From the NCBI GenBank assembly GCA_014155875.1, contig JACEFZ010012625.1:62001-126000 (forward strand): DNA of 64,000 bases, written 5' to 3'. The stretch is from Cepaea nemoralis (taxonomy: Eukaryota > Mollusca > Gastropoda > Stylommatophora > Helicidae). Numbering within the stretch: the stretch's first letter is position 1; every line of letters begins with the position of its first letter. The position numbers and the translations under genes are program-made. Below are positions 23,549 to 35,204 of the stretch, one piece after another. The notes under the pieces are model-generated. The model did not search any database and was not told where the DNA came from. It saw nothing but the letters and a program-made list of their open reading frames with translations.

Positions 23549-24720
23549 GCTCATGTTTATCGAGATTCAGTTTACCATAGTATGCTCATGTTTACTGAAA
23601 TATATTTTACCATAATATGCTCATGTTTACTGAGATTGAGATTAAAATAAAATGCTAATGTTTACTGATATAGATTTTACACTAATATGCGCATGTTAAC
23701 TGACATAAATTTTACCATTATATGCTCATGTTTACTGAGATTCAGTTTATCACAATATGCTCTTGTTTACTGACATAAATTTTACCATAATAAGCTCATA
23801 TTTACTTAGATTCAGTTTACCATAATTTGCTCATGTTTACTGACATACATTTTACCGTAGTATGCTCATGTTTACTGACATGCATGTTACCATAAAATAC
23901 TCAAGTTTACTGACATACATTTTACAATAATATGCTCATGTTTACTGAGAATCAGATTAAAATAAAATGCTAATGTTTATTAGTATAGATTTTACACTAA
24001 TATGCGCAAGTTAATTGACATAAATGTTACCATAATATGATCTTGTTTACTGAGATTTAGTTTACAATAATATGCTAATGGTTACTGACATAGATTTTAC
24101 ACTAATATGTTCATGTTTACTGACATACATTTTACCATAATATACTTATGTTTACTGACATACATTTTACCTTAGTATAGTCATGTTGACTGACATAGAC
24201 TTTACCATTGTATGATCATGTTTACTGACATACATTTTGCCATCATATGCTCATATTATTACTGACATACATTTTACCATAAAATGTTCATATTTACTGA
24301 GTTTCAGTTTACCATAATATGCTCATGTTCATTGACATATATTTTACCATAGTATGCTCATATATACTGAGATTCAGTTTGCAATAATATGCTAATGTTT
24401 ACTGATATAGATTTTACACTAATATGCTCATGTTTACTGATATAAATTTTGCACCAGTAGGCTCATGTTTACTTATATACATTTTACCATAATATGCTCA
24501 TGTTTACTGAGATTCAGTTTAAAATAATGTGCTAAAGTTTAATAATATAGATTTTACACTATTATTCTCATGTTTGTATTCTCATGTTTACCGAGATTAA
24601 GTTTAGCAAAATATGCTCATGTTTACTGACATTCCTTTTACAATAATATGCTCATATTTACTGACATACATTTTACCTTAATATGCTCATGTTTACTAAC
24701 TCATGGGCAATTAGATGAAA

Positions 24721-24987
24721 TTGGATTTCACAGTCACGATTACTATGTGGATAACAAATACTCCACACTGGAAACATTATTAGTGACTATGAGTGATATG
24801 TATTTCGACCAGAATATGATTAACCTGTTCACTACATATGATATATAGCTCTGCAGTATGGACCTGATGAGATGCAGCGAAATATGCCAGGCAATAAATC
24901 GTGAAACGTATTGTGTGTGGCTTCTGTGCTTAAATTAACTGAGAGACGTCATTGTTTTGATGGTCTAAAAGGGTTAATATTGTTAAT
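24721..24987. other. Unassigned stretch with shared repeat
   Basis: Contains a 66-codon frame without known similarity and the repeat shared with 15955-16030. It ends with GGTCTAAAAGGGTTAA, which could be a TTAA-flanked transposon end, but no matching partner was found. Confidence 0.3.
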
Positions 24988-26719
24988 CTCATCTCATCTC
25001 ATCTCATCATGTTCCTCTTGTACCTTTCGGTGTCGAGGTGAAGTATAAACTTCGTGAGAGTGCCCAGTTATGGGCTTCGTATATCGACATTCCCATGGAC
25101 TCTGCTATTCCCTCCGTCCAACGTTTACGTGGTCGGCCTCTTCCTCTGTTTCCATCTTGTCTGTACATCATTGCTTGTTGTGGCATGCTGTTGACTGGAT
25201 AACCTACTTGCATGGCCAAACCATTTGACTTGCTGCTTTCTAATAAAATCTAGTGCTGCTTTAACCCCCACTTTAGTCCTGATTTCTTCATTTCTGATCT
25301 TATCTCTTCTTGATACGTTGAGTATTCTTCTCAGGAACCTCATTTCTGTTGTTGTGATTTTTCTTTTCTCTTTTTCTGTCATTGTCCAGGTTTGGCATTG
25401 GTAGCACAGAGTTGGTAGGAAGATTGTGTTGTAAAGTGCTTTCTTAGTAGTTATTGATACATGTTTGTTCTTTAGTATTGGTGCCATTTGTCCAATGAGT
25501 TGATTTGCCTTATTGCACCTATTTTCGATCTCGTCTTCTGATCTGCCATTTGATGATATTATACTTCCTAGGTACTTGAAACTCTTTACTTGTTTCAAGG
25601 GATGTTCGTTTAGGTGAATTGTTGCTGTTTGTTCTTCTTTAGTTATAGTCATTACCTCTGTTTTGCTTGTGCTAATTTTCATGTTATGTTCCCTACACAT
25701 TTCGTTTAGACTATTCATGTGGTCTTGTAATTCAGCTTCTGATTTTGCTATTAGTGCTTGGTCGTCCGCAAACAGTTCTCTAATGGTTAGATTTGCAGAT
25801 GGTTCTTCTTCCTGTGTTCTCGTCACGCGGTATTCTTGCTGTCTCTGTTTGGCTGGTTTCTTTGCATATGTTGTCTATATATGTTATGAACAAGAGAGGG
25901 GACAGGACACAACCTTGTAGTACTTCAGATCTTATGGTGAAGTGTTCTGAGTGTCCTCCAGTTGCTCTCACTATGCATTCACTGTTGTTGTATAAACTTC
26001 TACATAGGTTTGTTAGATGTGTACTCACTCCATATTGTTTAAGGATTTCCCACATCTACCCTACCAAATGCCTTTTCTTAGTCGACAAAGGCTAAGTAGA
26101 GTGTTTCATTGAATTCGATTGATTTTTCTATAAGTTGTCTAAGAGCAAAAATGGCGTCTGTGCATCCTTTGTTTTTCCTAAATCCAAGTTGCGTTTCGCT
26201 TAGCTGGTGTTCTAGAGTAGTTCGTAATCTTTTTTCAAGTATTTTGCAAAATATTTTCCCAGTATGACTCAACAGTGAAATGCCTCTGTATTGTGTGCAG
26301 TCTCTTTTGCTGCCTTTGTTTTTTCCAAATTGGGATAATTATGGCGTTTCCCCAGTCTCGTGGTGTCTGTTGTTCTACCCAAACATGGTTGAATAGTCTA
26401 TGTTGCCAAGCTGTTCCTACTTCTCTTGCTGCTTTAATTAGTTCATTTGGTATTTCATCCTGTCCCGATGATTTGTTCAATGGGGCTAATCTGATGGCTT
26501 CTATAATTTCTTCTTTTAGTATGTCTGGTTCTAGTACTTCGGTGACATCTGTGTAGGTCTCTTTAATTCCTGTGACATCTGATGGGATGTTGAGAAGATG
26601 TTCGAAATACTGCTTCCATCTTATTAGGTTCTGTTTTTGTTCACTTATTGGTTCTCCATTTTCGCTATTAATTATTTCAGTTGGGTCAAAGGGATCTCCT
26701 CTGGTTCGCATTGCACTTG
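24988..26719 (-). mobile_element. LINE family A copy, 5'-truncated
   Basis: The reverse strand carries, in order: a PFDPTEIINSENGEP start, APLNKSSGQDEIPNELIKAA, GFRKNKGCTDAIFALRQL, SLLFITYIDN, the catalytic-type ELFADDQALIAK (FADD), YLGSIISSNG, and FLRRILNVSRRDKIRNEE. It has a GATGA-type 3' tail at 24988-25008. TTGTTAAT at 24980-24987 and 26720-26727 may be the target duplication. At least three frame breaks divide it. This copy preserves motifs lost in the 6548-10985 copy. Confidence 0.85.
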
Positions 26720-26882
26720 TTGTTAATGCAAGTGTAATTTGTTAATAGATTATTCAATAGCAGTTTATTACCAACTTGTTATTATAAAAACACTTTTGGC
26801 ATTTCTCCTGCTTTATAAAAAAAAAAAAAATTCGCGGGTTTGACGCCTCTGCTGTTTCCATTTGGGTCAGTCCGATTATGCT

Positions 26883-27271
26883 TCATTATTCTCAACCGTT
26901 GGAGAATTTCCCCCCCCCCCCCACCCACCCACAAGAGGGGGGATTTATGGTTTCCAGAAGGAGAATTAAGAATACTTCAAGATCGCGTTAATACAAGAAC
27001 CGATTACTTGATATTGTTTATCCCGCCATACTTTACGGTTCTGTACTTCTCGCACTTCTGAAATTCATTTTATAACGTAAGTAGACCCGCAAATCACGTT
27101 TTATGTCTAGACTTGTTCTAGTATGTGTTGTTAAATTTAGCTTCCATTGTTATGTATACAGTGTTGGGACGATGGGAATTTATAGGGAGGGAATACGAAA
27201 AGGGGCGGGGGGTTACATTCTGAACATATGGTGAAGGGGTGCATGGGCCAAAAAAAGGTTGAGGACCTCTG
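26883..27271. mobile_element. Degraded hAT MITE, relative of 12093-12480
   Basis: Aligns end to end with the 12093 element: the TTCTCAACC start, the C run, GATCGCGTTAATACAAGAAC, and the GGGCCAAAAAA + GGTTGAG end. Its termini have decayed (GGTTGAGGACCTCTG), so no clean target duplication is visible. Confidence 0.85.
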
Positions 27272-27284
27272 ATCTAAACGATCC

Positions 27285-28100
27285 ATCCATCTATCATGTG
27301 CCATGCCAGTAAGCGTCGGCGGTCATGTTCTGCGATCTCACTCGATCACCAGAGTCGTGGATCACCTCCGTGTTTCTGTCTCGACCATGCCACAAGGCCA
27401 AGCCATCCAGGTACTTGCCTCTAGGTCTTCCCCTTGGTCTGTTCCCCTCGATCTTACCAGTTGTCACCAAGTTCTCCAATTCATTTCTTCTCATAACATG
27501 CCCAAAAAATTGTGACTGTCTACGTCTAATGGCTCTAATCAGTTTACGATCTTCATTTGTTTCTTGAAGGACTTGTTCATTGGTCTTTCTGGTTGTCCAT
27601 GGTATTCATTGCATTTTCCTGAGAAACCACATTTCTACAGCCATCAGATGTTTTTCAGCCTGACTGCTCATTGTCCAAGCTTCACATCCATATAAAAGTA
27701 CAGGTTCTATGTAGCATCTCGATTCAATTGACATTTTATTGGTCAGTATGTTTTTCATCTTGCTAAAGGCTACTTTTGCCATGGCGATTCTTGTTCTAAA
27801 CTCTTCAAGGCATCTCAAATCAGATGTTATTATTGTTCCGAGATAATTGTACCTATTCACTTGTTGAAGAATATTCCCATTTACTTGTATATTACATTAC
27901 GGTATTTCGTTCTTCCTAGTGACGACCATAATCTGTGTCTTTTTACAATTTAATTCTAACCCTAGTTGTTCACTGTGTGTAACAACCGCATCTACTAAAT
28001 TTTTCAGGTCCTTTTCATTGTCTGCAATCAAGACTGTATCATCTGCATATCTAATGATATTGATGCATCGTCCCCCAACGTTGATTCCTTCCATATCGTC
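27285..28100 (-). pseudogene. LINE family B copy, truncated
   Basis: The reverse strand reads RYADDTVLIADNEKDL (intact YADD, 28020-28070), LGLELNCKKTQIMVV, YLGTIITSD, GCEAWTMSSQAEK and the GRPRGKYLDGLA end. There is no tail beyond the ATGGATGGATCG-like end at 27280-27295. It is split by frameshifts and lacks everything upstream of the catalytic box, where it meets a forward family A scrap at 28103. Confidence 0.85.
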
Positions 28101-28102
28101 AA

Positions 28103-28235
28103 TATCTAAACGATGGACAGAGGGAAAACATAGTCCATGGGAATCTCGATATATGAAGTTCATGAACGAATGCGAACTCTCACGCTGTTTATGCTTCACC
28201 TCGACACCGCAAGTTACAAAAGGTACAAGATGAGC
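28103..28235 (+). pseudogene. LINE family A 3' end scrap
   Basis: Matches 10850-10975: AAACGATGG, GGGAATCTCGATA, GTTTATGCTTCACCTCGACA and the GTACAAGATGAG end. Confidence 0.75.
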
Positions 28236-28800
28236 TGTGTTGATAAGACGCCTGGACTCGTCGATCGCCTTAGTGAGGGACAGGCACTTATACCTCCCTG
28301 TGCTCAGGTCTACAACATGTATGGAGCTATTTACATCACAGACCCAAAGCAGCAAACTTCTTAGGAAATATTTATTTATAAATGATGATACATTATTAGA
28401 GCTTCTGCCGACTGAACGAGCCAGATTGGTCAAAGGAAGCTAAGAGAACGGAGATGAAAGCCGCTGTTAACTCATTCAGTCCCAAGCAACACACGGTCTG
28501 TGATTGGCCCATCCTCTTGTAAATATTTGAAGAAGCTGTCAAGCGGGACTAAAGTTAAATGCGTCTCCACTGTCTGGCTATGCCACTGATATAGTTACCA
28601 TTAAGTTATATTACTACTGATTAAGAACATGTCCTCGCCTCATAATTTCACAATTGTATCGTAGTTTGCTTTACCTTTTTAGGGTCAGTATTTGTTTTTC
28701 TATGGTCATGTATAACCATTCCAAATAAAATATTCTCTGCCGCAATATCAAGTGTTCATGGTTAATCCTCCTCCTTGTCAACCACTCCTCCTCCCGCTTC
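28236..28800. other. No recognisable gene
   Basis: Contains a reverse-strand open stretch of about 65 codons (with VDLSTGRYKCLSL) that I cannot place. It may be a fragment of a domesticated or mobile coding sequence. No splice or tail signature. Confidence 0.3.
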
Positions 28801-28804
28801 TCCT

Positions 28805-28829
28805 TTTCCTCCTCTTTCGTCTTCTTCTG

Positions 28830-28860
<31 letters not shown>

Positions 28861-28872
28861 TTTTGTATTATG

Positions 28873-28918
<46 letters not shown>

Positions 28919-29155
28919 TCTGGGTCCTCCTCATCCTTATTCGTTTCCTCCTCCTTCTCCTTCTTCTAAACCTTCTTCGTCGTAGTCTTTTTCTTCTTTC
29001 TCGCCTTTCTCGTCTTCTTCGTGTTCTTAATATTCTTCGTCTTCTTCTTCTCCTTCTTCTCTTCGTTCTCTTTCTTCTTATCTTCTTATTCGTACTCCTT
29101 TTCCTCTTCCCCTCTCCCTCTTCCTCTTTAATACTTCTTCCTCCATCTCCTTCGC
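28805..29155. repeat. Pyrimidine-rich (CTT)n/(ATT)n tract
   Basis: CTT-type repeats at 28815-28860 and 28985-29150, with pure ATT repeats at 28875-28915. There is strong strand asymmetry (C and T on the forward strand), which can favour triplex DNA. Confidence 0.9.
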
Positions 29156-30596
29156 GTTAAACTCTTGATATGATTAAAACTGTCTCCTTTCCTAACAGCT
29201 TCTGTTCATTGCAGATACTGCTTTGTATTTCTTGTGTTTGACAACGTCATTCACATATCTACCCTGTTCAACTTTTGAATGGGTGACCCATGAGGATTTA
29301 TGTTGATTTTTTACACGAACTTCTTTGACTGGCGCGTGTTTATCAACCACACTGTAGACCAGTGTTTCCCAACCTTTTTTGTGCTATGCCCCACCAAAGC
29401 CTTTCTAAAATTCGTATGCCCCCCCCCCCCCCCCCCCCCCAACATATACATAATTTTTAATATTCAAAAATTGAAATGTTTACTAAAGAACTTGAATGAT
29501 ATGTTTTAGGAAGAAATCACTAGGAAACTATTGAACAAACACAGTAAGTAATTTTCAAAACATATAATGGAGAACTGAAATTCAAGTACTAAATAATTTT
29601 TATGAAAGATTTTTCTATATTATTTTAATTATTAGTAATTATTTATTATTTAAATTTAGTGAGATCCTTGCGCTTGATGCTTGCTGCAAAGAGATTTATG
29701 TCAGGTTCCAATTTAGTTAACTTCAGTCTCAAGTCTCACCGTTTTGTTATCTCCAATTTCGTTTATCTAGAAGCAAATCATTTCTGGCACTAAATTCGCA
29801 TTCAGCTAAAAATGAAGATGGAAACGGTAACAATACTTCTCTTGCACATTTGGTTGCATTTGGATATTTGATTTCGGTTTCCTCACAAAGCCATGCCATC
29901 GCTCCTTTTATATTAAATAAAGTTTTAATTGACTCATCATTTTGCATTCCTGCGAGTTCTTTTTGATACTGCATATTTGAAATATCAGACAAATCCACTA
30001 ACATTGGCTGGATCATCCAAGTTGGGAAATCAATTTGTTTCAAATCAGAAAATCTTTCCTGTAAATTAGCCGATAAAATTTTAAGATGATCGACACTAAC
30101 ATATATAGCGGTTTCAGTCACTTCAAATTTTTGGAGCCAATGAAACATTTCAAAATTGTTGTTGTATATGTCTGACATAATTCAGTAAAAGTAATGAAAA
30201 CAGATATCTTCGCTTTTTCATCGACAAGAGTTTTATTTGTTCTTTAAAGTTGTTTATTTAATATTTTTAGTTTTTCAAAGATATCGGCTAAGTAACTCAC
30301 AAATGCCTTACCATCGACCGTTAAAAGATTTTTCATTTCAGGTTTGTCACTTAAAATATCACTAAGAGTATCAAATAGTTCCATAAATCTTTTCAAGCAG
30401 TTCCTTTTCGAGAGCCATCTTACGTCTGTGTGGAGTATAAGTCTCACATGGTCTTCATTTTGTTTTTCACAAAATAACTTGAAGAGACGTTCACATTTGG
30501 CACTAGCTTTAATAGCATTGATACACTTTATAACTAAATTTAGTACTTCATTTAGAACAGGCGAAATGTTTTTAGCTGCCAGGTTTTCCCTGTGAA

Positions 30597-31002
30597 TAAA
30601 ACAATATACAAGAAGCGGAGATCACGGGTGGAAAGCATCGCCTGGATCTTTTCTCCGGGGCATGCCGGTGTGCTGGAGAATGAACAGGCTGACAGATTGG
30701 CTGGCTCTGCAACACATAGTGGAGTATTGATGCATGGCAAGACAGACGTGGTTGCGGCATTGTGGGAGCACGTGTACACCTCGGAGGAGCAAATGGATCG
30801 CCATGGTCTGGCAAGAATGAGGCAGCGAGGAGTGTCGAGGGGATCTGGCCGACGCTCGACGCACAGAGGAAAGGCGAGACGGACATATAATCAGATTGCT
30901 ACTGGTACTATTGGTGTTGGAACTCTTCGCTTGCTGCTGAGGATGGGGACGGAGAGCTTATGAGAATGCCCCGAATGCTGTGATGTCGGTTCCTAAATCA
31001 AT

Positions 31003-31094
<92 letters not shown>
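30597..31094 (+). mobile_element. RNase H LINE 3' fragment plus (TA)n inserted in hAT
   Basis: The forward frame reads a WIFSPGHAGVLENEQADRLA block (RNase H C-terminal motif), then GKARRTYNQIATGTIG, an LRMGTESL end and a CPEC knuckle after the stop. It finishes in the GATGTCGGTTCCTAAATCAA tail (30980-30999). A long TA run (31005-31094) follows. It relates to the LINEs at 18104 and 42734 but has a TCAA-type tail. Confidence 0.85.
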
Positions 31095-31095
<1 letters not shown>

Positions 31096-31594
31096 AGGTA
31101 GTGGTGCTTTCTAATGATTTACAAAACAAGATTTCTTCAGCAAAATCACCTTTATCAATATATCTTACATAAGTTATAAGTACGGCCTCACTGTCTCTCA
31201 GAGTTGATTCATCCATTTGCACAGAAAATTTTCTTGTTTGCAGCTTTTCAACAAGTTGTATTTCAATATCCTCACTTATTTCGTCTATTCTTCTGCTAAC
31301 AGTATTGTTACTTAGTAGCACATCTATAACATCTTGGTCATCTTTTTCCAGAACTGTTTAAAGAAGTTCTGATATTGATGGTTTGATTAAATTCTCCCCT
31401 ATAGTATGAATTTTCCCAGATTTAGCGATGCGTAATAAAATTTTATAACTAGCATCAAGAGTACGACTGATAGTTGCATTATGAGCAATAAATAGAGACT
31501 TTAATGTTACTCTTTTTTTTCAAAATTTTTCTTTAAAGTTTGAAAGTAATTCAAATCTGAATTAATACGAGCATTATGATTATGTTCTGTGTGT

Positions 31595-32534
31595 CTTGCC
31601 ACCAGATCTCTTCTACCTATATAGTGAAGTAATAATGAGAGAGATCAAAGAGATGCCAGGAATACTAGTTGGAGGTTATAAAATAAATAATATACGCTAT
31701 GCAGATGACACAGTATTAGTGGCGGATAAATCAACAGACCTACAACAATTGTTGGACATTGTAGTAACAGAGAGTGCAAAGAAATCCCGAATGCTGTGAT
31801 GTCGGTTCCTAAATCAATCAATCAATCAATCAATCAGAGTGCAAAAAAAGGACTGTCCTCGAATATCAAGAAAACAGTAACAATGATGATATCAAATAAA
31901 ATGGTGACACCAAAATGTGACAAAGAAATAGAAGGGAATATTCTTACCCAAGTGTATAATTTTAGATAACTAATGGCATTTATAACATCAGATGGAAGAT
32001 GTACAATATAGATTAAGAGCAGAATAGGGCAAGCAAAAGCCGCATTTCAGAAAATGAAGAGTATCTTATGTAATATGTCACCATCACTGAATGTAAGAAA
32101 GAGAGTGCTGAAATGCTATGTAGAACCTGTTTTGCTGTATGGCAGTGAATCTTGGAATGTAAATGAGCAAATTAGGAAGAACTTAGAAGCAACAGAGACG
32201 TGATTCCTGAGACGAATGTTTGCGAATTTCTTGGACTGCTAGAGTAACTAACAACGACTGCCTGAAACAGGCTAATGAAACTAGAATATTATATACAACA
32301 ATAAGAAAGAGACAAACATCTTTCTTCGGTCACGTGATGAGAAGAGAGGCATTGGAGAACATCGTGACAACTGAAAAGATCGAGGAGGAGAAGAGAGGCA
32401 GGGGCAGACCAAGAGAAATTATGCTGGATGGATTGAGACGGTCGCGTGGAGGAATATCAACAGCAGAGCTATTCCAGAAAACCAAAGACCGAGAGCTGTG
32501 GAGAGCCATAAACGCCTACGCCAATTGACAGGGT

Positions 32535-32566
<32 letters not shown>
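31595..32566 (+). mobile_element. RTE-like LINE family C fragment with (GAT)n tail
   Basis: The forward sequence carries NIRYADDTVLVADKSTDLQQL (YADD at about 31698-31709) and a GLSSNIKKTV stretch. It continues with ERVLKCYVEPVLLYG-type sequence, RKRQTSFFGHVMRREALENI and GRGRPREIMLDGL. Stops and frameshifts break it near 31970, 32200 and 32530. It ends in (GAT)n at 32540-32566 and lies inside the hAT between the BED finger and the transposase core. A 51-bp micro-insertion sits at 31785-31835. Confidence 0.85.
31785..31835 (+). mobile_element. 51-bp extremely 5'-truncated LINE insertion
   Basis: Consists only of the last bases of the RNase H LINE (GATGTCGGTTCCTAAATCAA and repeated ATCA). It sits between AGAGTGCAAAGAAA (31771-31784) and AGAGTGCAAAAAAA (31836-31849), a 14-bp target duplication with one mismatch. 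Removing it restores the reading ESAKKGLSSNIKK of the host LINE. Confidence 0.85.
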
Positions 32567-33110
32567 TTTCGCCTTCAAATGTGCCTTAAGATGGCCTCGT
32601 TTCATTGATTCGTTGGTCAAGCATTGTTAGTATAAAAGACAAAAAGGTGACCGTTCATCGTGGACAGCGGGTATGAAACCAAATTTTAAATATTCCTCCG
32701 AATACTGATGGATTTTTTATTCTTGCTCGCACCACTCATTTCACCATGAGCTGAAATAAATAAATATAAGATCAATTAAAAACTGTAATAGAATAACATG
32801 AACTGGAGTAAACGTAGACCAACAATGCATATTTAAATATGTTTGGCACATTTACCCCACCGCAAAAAAAAAAAAAAAAAAACATACTTTTTCATTTGAC
32901 AATTTTTTCTGGAAAATGATGCTTCTACAAGATTAATAAAAAAAATTACCAATTGAATTTACATACCATTTATATATCACTGATATTTATACAATGTATA
33001 TATTTTTTAAAACAATGAGACTTTTACAACAATTTAGCGGGCGCTTATTTCAAATTAACACCAACGGTGAATGCTGAGCGTTACTGCTAAACACCGCAGA
33101 AATTGAGATC

Positions 33111-33167
33111 CCGGCACTAAGCATTTCGCGCAATTCAGAACAAATAGGGCGAAATGCTTAGTGCCGG
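33111..33167. repeat. Perfect 19-bp hairpin inside the hAT end
   Basis: CCGGCACTAAGCATTTCGC at 33111-33129 and its exact reverse complement at 33149-33167, with a 19-nt loop. It lies about 220 bp from the transposon end. Confidence 0.9.
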
Positions 33168-33396
33168 CCCAGTATAACTAGTAGTTCAACTCTACGTCTA
33201 ACAATGAAAGTACGGCTACTAACATGGCGGACCGAAGTTACTTATACTGGACGTTTACCCAGCTCGAGTAGCGACTGAGAGTCACTATTCGGTTAACTTA
33301 CAATCTGGATGAGTCCATTTTCAAATTGCCCCTCTTATCAATCGAATTGCCCCCCTGTGGGGCGTGGGCCCCACGTTGGGAAACACTGCTGTAGAC

Positions 33397-34960
33397 TGTC
33401 TTCGTCCAGAAAGCAAATGTATTGCCCGGATCAGAGAGTTGTTAAACATGAACAAGAGCTGTATTTTTTACGTCTTGTACAAATAACTCTGTGTTGAACG
33501 CTTTAAAATTTCTAAATTTGATGGTGGCATGTTTATTTTTAAAAGTTTTGAACCCAGTTATGTTTGTGCATGTACAGCATACAGGGTAATGACACTAACT
33601 GCACTAACAGGAACAGAACATTCAGTAATATTCACTGGACAGGTAACACATATATGATCAATTACAGTTGAGGAGGTGTCTGTAACCCTTGTGGGACGGT
33701 TTATTAGTTGTTTGATATTGTACGATAGGATGATAGCATCCCATTGTCACAAAATAAAACCTTGCTTTTACCCAGTTGATTATTATAGAGGCTTTCTAAT
33801 AAAACGGACTATCTGCCAGCGACAACTATTTTAACTAACAGTAAAAACAAATCGGATGTCAAAATCCCAGGACAATATTTGTAGCTGCACGTATACATCT
33901 GGTCGACGGATTGGGACTACTCGGTGGTGAGTGAGACGGGTCCCTGCATCGCTTTGACAGTCTGTCAACATTTGAATACAGATGGAACCCGTGGGATCAT
34001 GGTGGCAATCGGATGTCGGCCATCACATGTCGGGCAAAATTAACAGTTGCAGATGTGTAGGGGAAGTGAATGAGCTGAATCATAATCGCTTTGACAGATT
34101 ATAAACAAGTCGGATTGAGAGCGGAAGTACTCAGCTCGGAAGAAAACAGTCCATCTGTCAATTTATAGTGTCCGGACATAAAGAAGATTGGCAGCTTGTT
34201 GGGGAAAACTGTTGTTGGGATCATACAGTAACTCGTTAGTTTGTTGGGGGAGTCAAAACAACTGATGACAACTTTGACAGTGACTAGGCCAGGGAAAATC
34301 GATTCTTGACAATGGATGATATGTCCAAATAACACCTGTGTGGACCGGAAGAATACTGTCACGTGACCAATTTTAGGTTTTGCCAAAAACCAGGATTGGA
34401 GAGGACAGTTGAACTCAAACCTTGGATTTTAGCAGACGTGCTTCGGCGCTGTGGTTCTGATGGGAAAATGTCTACCGTGTGCGAATTGAGTTAATTTAAT
34501 TTTACACGTGCCTGTCATGGCAAGAGTGGATGTAATTTGATCTAACTGCAGTGTTGCCTAAGGTAGAACCTATTATAATTAGTTCTAATTAATATAGGCT
34601 GTAGCCTTGTTAAAACTAAAGTGTGATGATTAGCACTGTTAGTGGAAAACTAGCTAGAGTAGGGAAGTGATACTTGGCTCTGTTAGTTGAAAATAGATTA
34701 GTGAAGTGTGGATAAGCTTTACTAGTTGAGAATTTAATAATGAGGGATAATTGGGATATTCCAGTAGGGGTCCCTGGTGGGCGGGGTTCCACATTCTGTT
34801 TGTTGATTTTTTTTATTGTCTTGGCCTGATGATAACATATGTGTTCAGTCATCTGTCCATGACAGAGTAGGTTCATTATATTTTCTGAGCGAGGCCGATG
34901 GCCACGATCATCTAATAGAGATCAGTGACGGGAGAGGCTATCACCGGTTGTCTGATTTAT
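33397..34960. other. No confident gene; holds a dispersed repeat
   Basis: The reverse strand at 34099-34390 resembles 14475-14690 (see that entry). The phrase GACAGTCTGTCAACATTTG and others recur loosely around 33945-34100. The region 34500-34960 is AT-rich and could be intron leading to the candidate exon at 34968. Confidence 0.3.
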
Positions 34961-34967
34961 TTTACAG

Positions 34968-35204
34968 GTTCCTCTGGTTGGAATGAAGAACCCGGAACAA
35001 CTAAAAATCCGATCCCGGATAAATTATGATGTAGAGAGATGGGCCAGCAACTTTACAACAGAGCTTATGCTAGAGGAAGATGATCAACATTGCTCAGTGG
35101 AGCTGAATGGTATATGTATCCTACAGGATAAATACCGAATGAGTTTAGGTCATACCAGTTTTAACACACCAGTAGTGATGGATATTCAGTTCACTTATGA
35201 CTAG
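34968..35204 (+). CDS. Candidate terminal exon of an unrecognised gene
   Basis: An acceptor TGATTTATTTTACAG ends at 34967. The frame then stays open for 78 codons (start VPLVGMKNPEQLKIRSRI, end MDIQFTYD) to a TAG at 35202-35204, and a canonical AATAAA poly(A) signal follows at 35210-35215. The composition (ERW, DDQHCSVELNG, mixed acidic and hydrophobic) looks like real protein rather than repeat. I do not recognise the domain. No upstream exon was identified, and a mobile-element origin is not excluded. Confidence 0.35.
   Translation, partial: VPLVGMKNPEQLKIRSRINYDVERWASNFTTELMLEEDDQHCSVELNGICILQDKYRMSLGHTSFNTPVVMDIQFTYD

Larger units (their letters stand above)
17000..24720. repeat. Old 35-40 bp AT-rich satellite, fragmented by insertions
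   Basis: Degenerate copies of a unit like TTTACTGACATACATTT + ACCATAATATGCTCATG recur at 17040-17400, 17690-18090, 19290-19480, 21740-22060 and 23545-24710; many units in the last block are clean. A sharper local variant occupies 20285-20920. SINEs, LINEs, a mariner and a TA run interrupt the array. It appears to be one former satellite region. Confidence 0.75.
29653..32740 (-). pseudogene. hAT transposase (BED finger, ZBED5/SCAND3-like), broken
   Basis: Cuts and joins transposon ends. N-terminal BED finger remnant at 32570-32730 (FGFIPAVHDERSPFCLLY, then ESMKRGHLKAHLKAKH; the cysteines are partly lost). After the RTE insertion come HTIGENLIKPS and LLSNNTVSRRIDEIS (31260-31320), then FSVQMDEST with the first catalytic D. 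The second catalytic block is missing where the RNase H LINE lies. Coding resumes at IHRENLAAKNISPVLNEVLN (30540-30600) and LHTDVRWLSKRNCLKRF. The C-terminal dimerisation part has LPFPSSFLAECEFSARNDL and DLRLKLTKLEPDI. Frameshifts occur near 30180 and 29750. Confidence 0.88.
29360..33388 (-). mobile_element. ZBED5-like hAT transposon with perfect TSD, carrying nested LINEs
   Basis: The termini CAGTGTTTCCCAACC and GTTGGGAAACACTG are inverted repeats flanked by a perfect 8-bp duplication CTGTAGAC (29352-29359 and 33389-33396). The coding sequence lies on the reverse strand and is interrupted by an RNase H LINE fragment (30597-31094) and an RTE-like LINE fragment (31595-32566). Both insertions therefore postdate the hAT. 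A C20 run (29420-29440) lies just inside the left end. Confidence 0.93.

Noticed and set aside
16905..24987. piggyBac element bounded by TTAA near 16915 and 24974
   Set aside because: Only weak TTAA-adjacent similarity; no transposase and no matching inverted ends could be seen.
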